64,000 bases of DNA from Clytia hemisphaerica (GCA_902728285.1 CACVBU010000262.1:336822-400821), one strand, 5' to 3'; shown: positions 1 through 14,882, counted from the first letter of the stretch. Program-made: numbers and translations. Notes: generated by a model not told the origin, from the sequence alone.

Positions 1-2527
1 CATAGCAATCAACTAACTGACCAATCAAAGCAGCAAAATTTCAAAACAAAATAATCACGCAGCTCTGTTTGCAGCTCTACTCTACCATTTTTGTTTTGAT
101 TTAACTTTGTATTTTAATGACCACCCCAGGTCATTCATTTGAGGGCTATGCATGTTAGCCTCCACTGATGCAAGTTCCCGATCTCACGGTACATTATGTT
201 TTTAAAGACGGGCCTTGCCTGGCTAAGAAGCAACTAATAATCGTGTTTTTGGAACTTTTTTGACAAGAATTAATTTTGGTAAATATTTGTTACACGTTTT
301 TTTTTTTATAAGGAACACGTTTAAGGAACTCGAGGCTGAAAATGGTTCAAAAAATAAGGAATTGTTAAGGAACTGCTCAAGCTGAGAATAAGTGGATTTT
401 GAAAATAATGTACCTTATTGGGACTAATTTGACCAAATTTTGATCTTTCAAGGGGCAAAAAGTTCAAAATTTCCTATGTAGTAAGGAACTCGATAAGGAA
501 CTTTGAGACTGAAATTCTCTGTAAAAATAAGGAACTCCAGGCTCAGAGCAAAGTTAAGGTTCCTTATAAAAAAAAAAACGTGTATATAATTTAACTAATT
601 TTCGCAACTGCTGCCCACTAAAATTAACTTATTTGTATTGTATTACTTGAAATTAACCCCTTATTTTTTGCCAGAACACTAGCTAATTTTGAAGCAAAAA
701 TGAACTGTCAAAATTAGATGGGAATGATAGAAAGGTTGGAATCTCAGGGTGTCAAAAATAATAGAAAGGTTAGAACCGCTGATTGCTACATAAACAGTCA
801 GAGAGGATAAACATCTTTTTTTAATCTCTAAGAGGGGTGTCAGAACTACATGAGGGATGTCGACATTAGACCAAATTTGATATTTTCAAATATATTTTAC
901 TGTTTGTCAAAATAGTTCTTGTCAAAATTAATTGTCAAAAAAGTTCTTGTCAAAATTTATTGCCTTTGTATTGTCAAATTTTTGAGAAATTGAGAAATTT
1001 TTACCTAAACAATTAAAATTTCTCAACGATTTTGGCTACCTTTCAAAGCAGGTTTTTGCTGCATCCTTTCAATGAAAATGATATCTTTTGAGTATTTCTG
1101 ACAAAGAGTAAATAATTATTAATTACTAAAAGGAATTAAAACAGAGGTGGCAACTCACATGCATTTAGCGTGAAATTATGTATTTCCACGCTGTCACACA
1201 CAATTTTTGAACCATTTGATTTCTCATGCACTTTGATTTTGAGAAAAGTTTCCCTGATTTTCTGTTTATTGCCAGAATATTTCCCTGATTTTCCAATTTC
1301 CGGAAGAACGTTTCTCCGATTTGGGTTTTTCCTAAAACAGAAAATAAATTAAAATCAAGATTTTGGTTTTCACTTCAAATTTTTTATCTCATACAAAGAA
1401 GTTGACATTCTGATTAAAATAGAGCTTTTTCTGTACAGAAGTATATATACATTCTAGATAGATTTATCATCCCAGAAATATATTTTTAACATGAAATGAA
1501 TGCATTTCAAGAATTTTTACACATTTTTAAGAACTACTTTATTTGCTTTTTACTAAAATTATTTTTCAAGGTAGTTTTAGAAGAAACCTGTTTTCCTTTA
1601 TTTGACTATAGTAAAGAAAAGATATTTTCAAAATTTTTGGAGATTCAATTTTCCCTAACCAATGAGGATAATTTTACACTGAGTAAAATAATTCTGTTGT
1701 ATCTTAAAATTTATCCTTTTTGAAATTTTAAGTCAAAACTAAGGTATATGCAAATTCAAGCTCAATAAGAGCATTTTCAATTCAAGCTGAGACAAAAAGA
1801 TTATCATCATTTACTTAAAATTTAGTTTTTAAAAATTTCGTAAGAAAAAGTATGTGAACTCAATTTTAATATCAATATAAATGTTTGAGATGTCAAGAGA
1901 ATTGAGTCCATTTGCAAATAATTATGATATTGCTTTAAGATCATTTCAATTACCCTTGCAGTATAATGATTTGTTTGAAAAATATTGCACAGGGCATAAT
2001 ATGCAGTTGAATTTTGTAATTTTGTCTAAAGAGTTATATTTGACTTGTTAATATTAACATGAAACTGACCCTAGGATGAATTTTCCTTTATTGGAAGGTG
2101 TTCTTTAAGGTCTCCACAAGTTCAATAAGCTTTAGTGAAAAAGTAGAATGAAAACATGAATATTCAGTCAACCGAAATTTCTTTTGAACTGAACTACTCA
2201 CAAACTTTCATTATAATGAAAAAGCTTTATTTGAAAATTTATTTTCAATCACTTTGCTTTGAGCTTGAATTAATATTGTTGTAAAACATATAGGGCCATT
2301 CTACTTCTCTTTACATTATATAGTTTTCAGAGAAAAAACTTTCCTTTATTTCTTATATTCCTTCTGACAGACCATCATTCATGAAAGAAAATTTGTTAAA
2401 AAAATATTTTTCAGGGAGCTTTATCCATGAAAGAATCTTCATTTTTCCTCAACAGTAGAAGAAAAACTCAGAGGAAAGAAAATCTATATTAGTGTCTCTC
2501 ATTGTTCTTTTTTGATGTTCTTTATAG
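1..2527. other. Region upstream of first recognised FBXO11-like exon
   Basis: AT-rich DNA with no convincing coding region; the short open frames here are low-complexity. It contains one inverted-repeat element at 291-584. The 5' end of the FBXO11-like gene (promoter, 5' UTR and any earlier exon) probably lies here or left of the window, but I cannot place it. Confidence 0.5.
291..584. mobile_element. MITE-like inverted-repeat element, TACACG-poly(T) end family
   Basis: The left end reads TACACG, a run of T, then ATAAGGAAC; the right end is its reverse complement (GTTCCTTAT, a run of A, CGTGTA). The interior repeats phrases such as AAGGAACTC and AGGCTGAAA. There is no coding capacity. The ends resemble those of the elements at 34422, 37234-37489 and 61436-61650, though this copy has ATAAGGAAC where they have ATAAGAAC, so it is a related subfamily. 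Confidence 0.75.
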
Positions 2528-2556
2528 AAAATCTTATGGTGAATTATATATCTGTC

Positions 2557-5500
2557 ATGCCACCTTCAAAGAGACAATCAGAAATACAACAACCTGCAAG
2601 GAAAAGTTTTTCTTTTGGAACAACAATATCAGAGGTAAGTGCAAGACCAGCAGAAAATAAATAGGCTTTGTTTTTTCAACTGGATTTAAACTTTTAACTT
2701 CAGATGAAAGTTAAAGATGGATGGGATTTTAAAAGTCTCAAAGTGAATTTTTCCACGAGTTTCAAACTCAATAAAATCAAAAGAAGTTATTTTGGGATTT
2801 CCATCCTGTAAAGATATAGTTTTATTTTATATGTATTTTCTGTACAGGAAGATGATAGAAAATTGTCTAGTCGAATACAGAAAAGCATATACTTATTGGC
2901 TTCTTATTTATTTCCTCTAGAAAACGCTTTTCAAAAGGCAACGTGTGGAACGCCATTATTCGCTGTCCAATCTCACAGGTAACCTATTCTTATATCTATT
3001 AAAAATGTTTTCTAAATTTACTGATCAGTTGAGTAGATTTTCCCACAATTGTTCGTTTCTCTTCTTTACTTTGAGCCCTGTATAGAATGATTGTGATAAA
3101 GAGAGACAGTGCACAATGAATTTGTGGTGGGAAATGAGCAAAGATCAAAGCTTTTGAATAATGAAACACTTTTGATGTATAAAGGTGGTAGATAGTTCTT
3201 TTTGTTTTTGACCACCACTCTACAGTTTATTTACAACTTCTTAAATAAAACAAACTTCTCTTCTCTTTTATAAAGTATCTCCTAAAATAAGATTACTGCC
3301 TAGAAAAGAAAAATATCTTTTATTTGAAAAAAAAATCAAAAATGATCAAAACGTTTGAAACAGACAAAAGAATCATGTTTTTGGAGGAACACCTATTTTG
3401 AAAGTTCATTGAATCTGTGCTTTTCAATTTCTTTTGTTTCCCTTTGTAACATGCTGAAAGTGAGTTGAGAAATATAATGCAGCATGTATTTCATAGTGAA
3501 CAAAAAGTGTTTGGTTGACCATAAACACTGCTTTCAGTTCGTTCCCTCTTGTTTAGGGTGGCTTCTATAAAATTTGTTATTTTTTCTTCCTTTCTCTTTG
3601 GGTTAGGAGAAGAAAAATCTCTCCTGGGACATTATTTGATGAATTTGAAATAGTTATATTGAAAGGTGATCGATTTTTTTGTTGTGTGTCTTCATTGGGG
3701 CTGAGTGTGTGGATTAATGAAAATAGGAACTCAAATAAATTTGGGATAATTTCTACAGCAGCATGAGACTAAACAAAACCGTTTCAACCAGTAAGTTTTT
3801 TTCTTCCTTCTTTCCATCATTTCTATACAAACCATTTCAAAAAAGTTCTTCCTTCATCCCAAATATATATACTATAACTTTTTTTCTAACACTATCTAAA
3901 GGTCTGCTAGGTAGATGGAGGTGGGTTCCAATTTGGTTCACATAAATTGATCTATTTTACACTTTGCATAATGGAAACAGTAAACAATTGGCCTTCTACT
4001 ACCTCAATACTTCCTTATTTAATGCACAGTCAATCTTTTAAAAAGGCAACAGTTTTATTTATCAAAAGAGGAGGGGAAAATGTCTTTATAGACTTTCTTC
4101 TTCAGCTCACACATGCATAGATAGGATTCTGAACATTTTTCCTATATCATTTCATTTTCGCTTGCTTTTAGATCTTCATAATGAAAGAAAATTTTACTTC
4201 TTCTATTTTACATTCCTTCCAAACTTAATATTTGTATTTTGTTGACCCCTTTAAAAAGTCTTCTTTTCTTTTTCTCTTGACCAAAGGCTGAAAAAGGGCC
4301 CTTCTTATCTCTCTAATTAAAGAGAACCTAAATTTTTCTTTGTTATGATGTTTCAACATGTTATAGACATTATGGTTTGTTTTTGAAAGATAGAAATATA
4401 CTTCTTCTACGTGCTGGACGAATAGAGGCATATAGTTAAGAGAGGGGAGAAAACTGACACTTTTCCTTGTTGCATATTTTGTTTTGCATGTATACTCTTT
4501 CCATTCTCATATTGATTGGAAAGTGTAGGAAAAGAAATAAGATCAGTTCTCTTTTACTTGGACCATCAATAACCAATATTTGGGGACCTGTATAAATGGT
4601 TTTACTCAAAAGAAAAATAAAGAGAATGACGTTTAAAAATTTTTCTAACTGATAAATTTTTTCCTTTTTTTTTCAAAAGAATTCCAAATTGATACATAGA
4701 GATCTCTTTCATTTGAACTTCACGTTATACCCCATGCACATTCAAGTGTAGATTTTTCTGGTTGTTTTTCCTCTTCTCTTATTGTTAAAAGAGTGTTTTT
4801 ATATGGAAAAAATAGGCCTAGCTCGGTAGTTTTTGGTTTCATCTCCTTATGCTGTGTTTCCTTATTGTTCTTCATAATTTTTCAACATTTTTCATTTTTT
4901 CTTCTTTTTGCAGACATAGTTCTTTCGGTAGATTCTCTCCCACATAATGTCATCAACACTCCAATCGCTACAGCCACTGAAATCTCCATGAATTACCTAC
5001 AAAAGTTGATCCCTGATGAGGTATTACTGAAGATCTGTCATTATGTGCGCCCTAAAGATCTGTGTCGCCTTGCATGCACCTGTAAGAGGATTTATGAGAT
5101 TTGCGAAGACAATAAATTATGGTAAGTTGAAATCTTGTTGTACAATGTTGTGTAAAACATTTTTTCGTTGATCTGTTTGCACATGAACGAGCCAATGTTG
5201 ATTATCAACAGTCAGTATTTTTTCTTTTTTTCGACATGCATTTAATTTTCTTACAAGTTGAAATATTAAATTATATTATGTTGTAATGATCTGTTTGTTA
5301 CTTTTTAGGGAAAGGCTTCATCGTCAAATATACACATTAGATTATCCATTACAAAAGACGAAGAATAATCTTTATGAGGTTGTGTCACTTATCAGCGGTC
5401 CTGGAAGGCCGGAAACCTACTGGAAGAAGTTCTTTCCTCTTTTGTATGGAGCCCACCATGTCTCTAAAGATCAACAGCTATCAAGACAATTGCAACATCT

Positions 5501-8500
5501 AGGAAGAAAGGTATGTACGTTTGACGTTTTCGTCTTATTAAAATTAAGGTTTTTAGAAGAAAATTGCTATTTGAAAGACTTTAGCTGGAAAACTGTTTGT
5601 CCTATATTTAACCTTTTTGTTTATGGAGTCTTTTGTTTCTGAAGAGGCAACGTGTAAAGATATGGAGGTTTGAAGTCAAAAGATAAGAAATAGGGCCATG
5701 CCCTTTGGACCAAAACAATGGATACTATTTAGGGGAGAATAGAATGAAAAAGAAATTTGCCATAGACCAGTGGCATATGGTTGACAGAATATATTTTTGT
5801 TATTTCATAACATTGATACAATAAAAGGCCAATCCTACGTGGATAAAACCTTGTAAATCCGTCTCCTGCAGTTTACAAAGGTTTCATGAATCCTTATTTC
5901 CTTTTTCTTTTTTGTTCACACAGTGCTATGGTTCCATAGAAGAAGCCTTGAACAACAAAGCTCCCATAATCCTTGTCCATTCTGGTACTTATGAAGAAAG
6001 TGTGGAAGTTAACCACCAAGTCACGATCATCGGAACTGGTAAAGAAGAAAACACCACCATTTATTATTCATTGTGTTATTTTGAAGTACCGAACCCCCTT
6101 TTGTTTTCATTTTCAATCTTTTTTCAGTGGTTTTAACTGTATCAGACTACAGTTGTTCCAGACCTATTAAACTTTTATCAGCCTAATCTACGTAAGCCTT
6201 TTTCAATAGATATGGTTGCCAATTTGAATTCCCTTTATGCTTTCTAGTCCAATTTTAGTTTGACCTAGGACCCCCTCTAAAACGTGTCTTTTTCTCTTAA
6301 TCTAATCAGATTGAACTTTTGTTCATTATTAACTCCATGCCTTAAATCTTCTCGTTTAAAGGTATCCCTGGAACTCCCTCCGAAACATGCATCACAAATA
6401 CATCCAAAACGATTTTCCGTTTCGGACCTCAAGCTGCAAAAAGCATCATAGCTTTCCTCTCCATTTCAATTCTCCGCGATGAAGCGAGTTCTTCTGTTGG
6501 GTATTGTCTTGATGTTGGACAGGACAGTTCACCTATCATTCAGAATTGTCACATTACATCCAAAAGCACTTGTAAGTTCTTTTAATAGGGAAATCTGTAA
6601 TTATGATTAAGTACAGAGATTTACTTTCATCAGTTTCTTAAATTTAAGGAAAAACTCGGAATCTTTTGGGTAAAATGAATGAGGAAGACTTCTTTGAAAA
6701 ACAAAGTACTTTAATCAGTAAAATTCCCAATAGATTTTTCTTTTGAACAATTGATTAGGAATCTCGTCTTTTGTCAACAGGTAATTCTTTTTTAGACTTA
6801 GCACTTTCCTTATCTTCCACAAGAAAGCGCTTTTCATTTTTCTGGTTTGAACTTTCCATCAAAATAAGTCATAAATATTTGCTTTATGCTAATGAAAGGT
6901 CTACAAAAAGTCCTTTTGCAAACTGGTTCGTAGATTAGTTCTAGATTATTTTCCCATTGAGCTTTATTCAACAGAAACCTCACTTTTTCCTCTCATGAAA
7001 AAAGTTTATAGATCAAAGTCTGATTGGAACCCTATTCTTCTTTTCAAACCCCTTTTTTCGTATTTGCCCTTTGAAGTGGGCCAGGGTTAAAATAAGTTAA
7101 GTAAGATGGCTCGTTTGTTTAACCAATCATGAATTTATCATAAGACCATGTCTATACATTTTATTATATAGTATAAAAACACTTACAGAATAACTTTTAT
7201 TGTTAAACGAGTACTGAAGGTAAAGAGGCACCAAGAAATATTTGACCCAATGAAAATGTCAAGATGTCAAGATAATCAGATTAACGTCTTTAGATTTTTG
7301 CCAAAAAAAAAATTTTTAACTTGATTTTTCTTGGAGACAGGCTTTTATTAAATAACTGACTTCTTTTCGTTTAACTCTAGGCGTAGCAGCTGTTCATGTG
7401 CATGGTCCTGGAAGTTCACCCAAAGTTGTCCGTTGTAAAATCTCTGAATGCAACAATGTTGGTCTTTATATTCATGATGGAGCACAAGGTGTCTTCGAAG
7501 ACAATGAGATTTCGTCCAATCGCTTGGCAGGTGTTTGGGTAAAGACACAAGCCAACCCTATTATGAAACGTAATGAAATTTGCCATGGCAAAGATGCTGG
7601 TTTCTTCATCTTTGACGGGGGAATGGTAAGTGATATTTATTATAATTTTTCTAAATCAATGGATGATAGATTATCCCTCGACAATCATTTTATACCCTGT
7701 TTTGATATTTTTTTTGCTGCAATGCTTTATTCCTTTTACTTTGAGGCTTTTTAAAAATCGAAATCCTTAACCAGGAGGCGACACACAACCCATAATCCTT
7801 TTAACCTCTCATAACTTGAGTCTAAAGATTTAACAAAATTCTATTAATCTTGATGTCAGACCGCAGTAAAAAAAGTGCCTCAGAAAGATTGTCTGGAAAC
7901 ATAATCCTTGAACGACCGGCTCCCCTCACTCCTACGAGCGAGAGATTTTTTTTTTTACTCCAATCCCTGGTAATGTGATTCTTGTGTAATGTTCAAAATA
8001 AGTCGTTTCCCTATGAAAGGAAGTGTCTGATGTTAATTATATCAAAGCAGAGAACCAGGTCCATCAAGTCTGATTGTTTTTCATTCCAATTTTTCCCATC
8101 AGGGATACTACGAAGAAAACAATGTCCACAGTAATCGCATCGCTGGAATCGAGGTCCGGTCTGAAGCCAACCCGACCGTAGTTCGGTGCCATATTCATCA
8201 CGGGTTTACCGGTGGTATTTATGTACACGACAGCGGGCGTGGTGAATTTCTTTGCAATCAAATTCATTCTAACACTTTCGCTGGTGTATGGGTGACGTCT
8301 GGTAGTAACCCAACTATCAAGTAAGTTTTCCACAGATTATCTTCCTTTCTGTACCAAAGAAACTTATTTATTTTATTTGTGTATGTGTTTTTTGTTTCTG
8401 ATTAATATCTTGATTTCTGAATCAAAACCTTTTCGTTCAAATTTATGCCAAGAGCCTCAACTATATTCAGTTTTAAATCTACGTAACTCTTCATCTTGTT

Positions 8501-10986
8501 TTTCTTTCTTTCCATAGAGACAACAATATTTACCATGGTGAACAAGGCGGTATTTACGTTTTCGGAGAAGGTCGAGGTCTCATTGAGAACAACGATATCT
8601 ATGGTAATGCATTAGCCGGGATACAAATCCGATCCAATAGTAACCCGATCGTACGCAAAAATCGGATTCACCACGGTAAACATGGCGGTATATACATCCA
8701 CGAATGCGGAATGGGCCTGATTGAGGATAATGAGATCTACGGAAACACTCTTGCTGGTATCTGGATTACAACCGGAAGTGCACCCATATTGAGATTGAAT
8801 CGTATCCATAGCGGTAAACAAGTTGGCGTGTATTTCTACGACAAAGGATGCGGAACATTAGAGAATAACGAAATTTACAATCACAAATACTCTGGCATCC
8901 AAATTAGGTAAGATAATGTCTTGTTTTAAAGCATTTTTTTCTTTCAGCTTGGAATATTTGTTTTGTAGCTTTGCACTGAGGTGATTGAAATAAGCCAAAG
9001 CTTACTCTGTCAACACAAATGTGGTAAGATATAACTAAACCAAAATAAAAATTAATCATAACCAATTATGCATTTCGTTTCTCATTCTAGGAGTGGCAGC
9101 AGCCCTGTGATTCGTAAAAACAAGATCTGGGGCGGTAAAAATGGTGGCGTTTTAATCTACAATGGCGGTCTCGGTATCTTAGAAGATAACGAAATTTTCG
9201 ATAACGCGATGGCAGGAGTTTGGATTAAAACAGAGTCCAACCCAATCCTTCGTAGAAACAAAATCCACGACGGTCACGAGGGAGGTATTTGTATATTCAA
9301 CAACGGGAAAGGATTATTAGAGGACAATGATATTTTCCGTAATGCTCTCACTGGTGTTTTGATCAGCTCACAAAGTTTTCCCGTGTTGAGACGGAATCGT
9401 ATCTTCCAAGGAGGAGCGGCTGGTATTGAGATCACCAACGGAGCTGGAGGTGTTTTGGAAAGGAACGAAATCTTCAACAATAAATTTGATGGGATTTGTT
9501 TAGCTACTGGTGTTGAACCAAAATTAATAGGTGAGCAGGAGTTTTTTTTCTTCATTTCCATATATTAAACTAATGAAAGTTTTAGCCATACCATATTTAT
9601 TTGTGAGGGATGATCAATCTAATGATTTATTTTAGCAAATCGTTCGCTCGGCAGGCATTAAAACTGATCAAAAAACTTGATTTGTCCTTTTACATGTTAC
9701 CTTACTAAATCTACAAAGATGAAGCAAGATTTGCGTATTGTTTACTTTCCTTCTGTTTATGTTTATATCTACCGTTTTTGTTTCTTTGTTTAGATAACAA
9801 TTGCCATGACAACAAAGAAGAACTTTCAGAAGCGATCGAAGAAGGAAAATGCCTGTATCAAGTTTCTGGGAATGCTTGTTACCCCATGCATGATTTCTAT
9901 AAGTAAGGCCTTTGAGTGTTCTCCAGCTCTTTAACTTAAGGGAACATATTTTGACAAATTAGCTCTCGTCAAACTTAAATGATTGTTGCCTCGCAGAATT
10001 TTTTTTCTTGCGTTTTTCCCCCTTCGAAAAGTTAGTTCCCTTAAGGTAATTTTAAATCCGAAACACGCAGAAGTATCCCGAACACCAATTACAATATCTA
10101 AATGACTTAAATTTTAATGTCGATTCCATTTCTTTTCCAGATGTGTGACTTGCTCATCGACTGAAAATTTGGCAATTTGTGTGAATTGTATCAAGAAATG
10201 TCATCAAGGCCACGAAGTGCAGTTCGTGAGACACGATAGGTGAGTAGACAAAGCACTCCATGACAGTCCCCCCCCCCGCATCCATTATCATCTGATCAAC
10301 TTACGTTACTCTCTGGAGTGGCGCGTTCCTCTACATTTATTTGACTAGATAGCTAATGAAAAGGCAGCCTTCGGATCGCCGTCGACTGCGGTCGCAAACT
10401 TACTTACGTTATTAACGATTTGAGCATCAATTGGCCTTTTTTGAAGACATTTAATTTGAAATTGGACGACGTTATTACTACAAACTAAACCTTCCAAATT
10501 AGTTCGGGGGAAATCTTTCGACCACTCAGACATACCCCACCTGAAAGTTCTATTGTGAAGTTCCCTGAGTTTAAGCCCCCCAAAAATAACACTCTCCTTT
10601 GTTCTTTTAGATTCTTTTGTGATTGTGGTGCAGGTACAACTCCCAATTGTTGTCAACTCGTCCCCTCGTCCCAATCCCCTACCCGTGACGTCACTAACAA
10701 CAACAACACCCAACAACATCAAAACAAAAACAACAATAATACAACGAACAATTCGAATAGAAAACGAAAATCGGCAACTTCGAGTCGAACTCGAACTACA
10801 CGCACACTTAAACGCAATAAAGTCGCTTCTACGACAACTTCCAATACATCCACGAACAGTGCTTCAGCGTCAAACAATTCGAGTACGTCAACTCGCTCTA
10901 AAACACGCAATCAACGTCGTAACGCGTCACAACTCGACAATGAGAATCAACAACTCGAACAATCTCTTTCAGTAGAAGGAAATTAA
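2557..10986 (+). CDS. FBXO11: FBXO11-like F-box / beta-helix / UBR zinc-finger protein (13 exons)
   Basis: Coding exons: 2557-2634, 2921-2978, 4914-5121, 5309-5510, 5924-6038, 6362-6571, 7381-7625, 8103-8320, 8518-8907, 9091-9530, 9794-9902, 10141-10239, 10611-10986. All junctions are GT-AG and all phases close (2,748 nt, 915 residues; human FBXO11 is of similar length). An F-box lies at about residues 73-115 ([10 protein letters not shown], then LACTCKR). A long run of right-handed beta-helix repeats follows (about 160-740; recurring G-x-L-E-D-N-E-I-x-x-N phrases, [20 protein letters not shown]). A UBR-type Cys/His cluster covers about 752-800 ([26 protein letters not shown]). The tail is Asn/Thr/Ser-rich with basic patches and is probably disordered. 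Family role: substrate receptor of SCF (CUL1) ubiquitin ligases. The start is uncertain: ATG 2536 is in frame seven codons upstream, after a possible acceptor at 2527. The SCF role is from the family; the domains are seen. Confidence 0.93.
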
Positions 10987-13320
10987 TAACACTCTATATC
11001 ATCCCATTCAAACACATTCTTAGATTGATATATGTAAATTACCCTGCCTTGGCTTTCTTTGGTTCGTTCTAAGTTTTTTTATCATCCTCCACCTATATGC
11101 TTCATTTTGTGGGTTCTTTCCTGATCTGCAAAATTTTTTAAAAGGAAATTTATGAAAGTATTATTTATTTGACAGATTATTATCATATTAAGTTTTTACT
11201 GTACATACATTTAGTATTTTAAGCAATCTTATTTTTTGCTCATTTTTCCTTGGTTTCTAAAAATGACCAAGAAATTTTTTAAAAAATCGAAAAAGAATTT
11301 AGTTGAGAGTAGATCTATTTATCATAACTTTTTACTTTTTTTGTTTTAGGCATTTTACTGATAAATAACGGATTCTTAGCTAGGTAGTTAGTTATCTTGA
11401 GTTTTGATTTAATTTCTGAAAATCTTATCATGGTGATGTATTGCTTCTTTCCAAAGCATCGTTTTTAACAAAGTACCATTTCTCGTCGATAGAATTTTTA
11501 CAAGCTAACTTCACACTGTGTTTGGGAAAACTTCGAATTAATGTATTTGTCATGATGAAACTCCAGTTTCGGAGCATTCCTGCTTTATAAGATTCGTCTC
11601 GTTTAACTACAGCCAGTCATCGTCAAATATATGACTCATTTTGATTTGTAATATACTGTAATATAATGGTCTTATTATTTATATATAGAAGTTTGATAAG
11701 GTGTGTAGATGTAAGGGTGTTTTGAGGAAAGTACCACTCGCCACGACAATGAGTCATTACGTCTGCAGAGATCTTGTTATTTTAATATAATCTGGACGAA
11801 CGTTTGATCGTGGCTAGTTGTACTTTTTTCTCTAAATACTGTAGAAAAATTTATATAAAAATATTATCATCATTTATTTTCACTTTTGTTTGAAAGAAAT
11901 TTTTCATCCCTAGAAATTGAATTGTTCTCATTTAGCCAGGGGGTCGGTACTAAAATCTCTGACATCATGATGTTAAGTGACGAAGTGGTATACTCAAAAA
12001 ACTTTAAAATCCTTTTAGTACCACGGGGTACTAAAATACAAAAAAGTTGGTATCCAGACTCAAATTTGAGAAATATTTTAGTACTTTGGTGCCAAAATTA
12101 GTGAACTTTCATCATTTTTTTGAACTTTTTTGCAGAATTTTTCAAAAGAAATTTGAAATTTATTTTAAGAAAATTTCCCGAGTTCAATTTTTTTTTTTTT
12201 TTTTAATAAAAGTAGAATTTCACCTATAAAATATCCTGAAATAACGAAAAAAGGTCGAATTCATGGATAAAATGAAAAATTCTCAATACCTTGGAAAAAC
12301 TACCAAAATTTTGAAAATAAAATGTACTACCAAAATCAATTTTATTTTTATTTCGATTTTTGGAATTTCAGGGTCGGTCGGGCCCGTAAAACAATTAATC
12401 AAATTGGTCTCGCCTTAGTCAAATGTATTTAATGTTTTCTCGATTCATAAGCAGCATTCTGTAGAGGTACCACAATCAGCACTTTTGAGAAAATGATCCC
12501 GAGAAGATAAAATTAGGTGGTCTCTGTGTCTCTATCCTCAAAAATTTTTGTATATGGATACTAAAATACCACTTCTCTAAAATAGGGTGGTGATATGCAA
12601 AAGAACCTCATATATGTCTGAAATTTTATACCGCCTCCTCCCTGAATCAGCAATAATTGTTGGATAGAAGTCTCAAGGATACCAAAGTTTATCATGTTTA
12701 TCATTCAGTTAATTTTTTTCCAAAATTTCAGCTTTCAGCTAATTTTCATAAACTGGGTTCTAATAAAAGTAATTGTGTAGAGTCTGTAGAGAGTGGTCTG
12801 CTAAATCCGATAGTTTCGGAACAGGGAAGAAATGAAATATAAGGCGGGTACAATGCTTTCAATTAATTGGGGGCTTTACCATGATCGGTCCACTACTTTG
12901 AGCCACTTTTTTGTCTCATATTAGTTATCATCTAATGTCTCTCTTGCCGAACAAGGATCTCAGACTCGTTTACAACTTTACACCCCTTCTCATAGACCCG
13001 GTGGGATTTTTCAAGCCAATGGGGGTAAAAATCATGGACTGAAACACGATGTTGAACACTGAAACATATGTTTTTTTATGGCTGGGGAGTTTTAATTCTA
13101 TTGTTTTCAAACCAGAAAATCCGATGGGGATGGAAAAATAGCACAATCTTTTTGCAGTGAGAATTTGTTTACTTGATTTTATTCAGCGGGGACAAAAATT
13201 CAGTTAAATTTTCCACTGGGACAATATTTTTGATTAGATTTTAAGGTTTTCATCTGGCTAAATCAAAGTAGAGCTTCTAAATAGTAGGAAGGAATTTGTA
13301 AAATCGCTCGATTTTTTAAG

Positions 13321-13535
13321 GCTTGGGGACACGAGAAGTGCTCTATCCCACCAACACAAGAAAAAAGTGTGTCCCATGGGACATTTTTTGGTTTTGTCCC
13401 TGGGACAAAAGTGAGATTTCACTTTTATTGGTAGAAAGAAAAATGGGGTGGAGACACAAGAAAGCGTTTCAGGTTGGTAGGATGAAGCATGTTGCGTTGC
13501 ACGAACACGAAAAAAAACTTCTCGTGTCCCCAAGC
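13321..13535. mobile_element. 215-bp MITE-like element with GCTTGGGGACACGAGAAG ends
   Basis: An 18-bp perfect terminal inverted repeat (13321-13338 and 13518-13535) encloses a GC-richer interior with nested palindromes GTCCCATGGGAC and GTCCCTGGGAC. A related but truncated copy lies at 34713-34876; it shares the right end, the phrase CATGTTGC.TTGCAC and the GGGACAAAA and CATGGGACAC segments. No clear target duplication was found. Confidence 0.75.
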
Positions 13536-13968
13536 ACTTATTATACATTTTTTGAAAGCTAAGGGGTAGGGGAATCAAAATAACTTGGGTTGCCAATTTT
13601 TTTTCGGACACTTTAGTGTGATTTTCGGACAAATATGACAGTCTCAAGCAAAAATCATAGGGTCAAAAATTAATGAAGATTTTAGCGTAAGAAAACGGAG
13701 ACCTGTTGTATATTTTTGGAAAGCTCTCAAAAAATTGAGATTAGACTAGAGATATGTATTGTGAGATTCAAAGCGCGAAAACTGGAAAAACAGCTGTTTT
13801 TGGCTGAAAAACACTATTTTTAAAGAGTTTATGTATGAACAAGTCTGACTTTGACTAAAAAAATCGAGCGACCTCAAAAAAAACATTTGAATCACAAAAA
13901 GATTTCATTCTTTTCATATACTTTTCTCATGAGAATACTTAGATTTAACTGGGTAATTACTGGACGTT

Positions 13969-14500
13969 TCAAAATTACAAGGCGACTTCAAAAACATGTT
14001 TCGAAGGCGGTAATAAAAGAGTACAATAATAATTAATCATTTAAATCACTCGGGAGATAAAAGATTATTTTTCACCAAAGTTTGCTTTTGTTAAAGTCCA
14101 TTCACGTGCTATTAAACCATAGTAAAATCGAATAAAATTTACCATTAGATTTTAATATTTTCTCCACGTACTCCCTCAAGTCGCCGTCCTAGTTGCTTAA
14201 GGTCCCTATTGAATGAGGACGGCGTCACAGCTTGTCAAAATTACAAGGCGACTTCAAAAACATGTTTCGAAGGCGGTAATAAAAGAGTACAATAATAATT
14301 AATCATTTAAATCACTCGGGAGATAAAAGATTATTTTTCACCAAAGTTTGCTTTTGTTAAAGTCCATTCACGTGCTATTAAACCATAGTAAAATCGAATA
14401 AAATTTACCATTAGATTTTAATATTTTCTCCACGTACTCCCTCAAGTCGCCGTCCTAGTTGCTTAAGGTCCCTATTGAATGAGGACGGCGTCACAGCTTG
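13969..14500. repeat. Perfect 266-bp tandem duplication
   Basis: The segment beginning TCAAAATTACAAGGCGACTT at 13969 recurs from 14235, and both copies end GTCACAGCTTG. I found no difference between them by eye. Each unit contains a small hairpin, CGCCGTCCT pairing with AGGACGGCG. The identity suggests a very recent duplication or an assembly artefact. Confidence 0.9.
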
Positions 14501-14882
14501 TTAATTTCTCAATCTGAAATACTAACTGCCGACTCCTGGACGGACCCGATCAGGATCAGGATCAGCATCTCTAGAAAAAATATCATTAAAGACTTCCGAT
14601 CCAATTGATATTTAGCCCTTTGCTGTATACCATTCTTAATGGCAATGACGAATGAGACAGGGGTATGGTATATCTTTCAAACAAACTTAGATATCGATCT
14701 GCTCATAGTTAAAAGGCGGTCCTTACCTTAATTTCACCATTACAAAAAAGCTAGTAACAGTCATACACGGTGTTTAAAAGAGCCCGATAAATAATACAAA
14801 TTCTCCCAATCGTCTGGCTGCCTGTGGTTAATCAGTATTGTAAAAGATAATCAGCGATAAAAACGAAATTGGACGGAATATA

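Noticed and set aside
10345-10722. Minus-strand frame overlapping the last FBXO11-like exon
   Set aside because: It is the antisense shadow of the last exon and intron.
13258-13647. Open frames on both strands across the 13.3-kb element
   Set aside because: They span the terminal repeats of a MITE; no protein family recognised.
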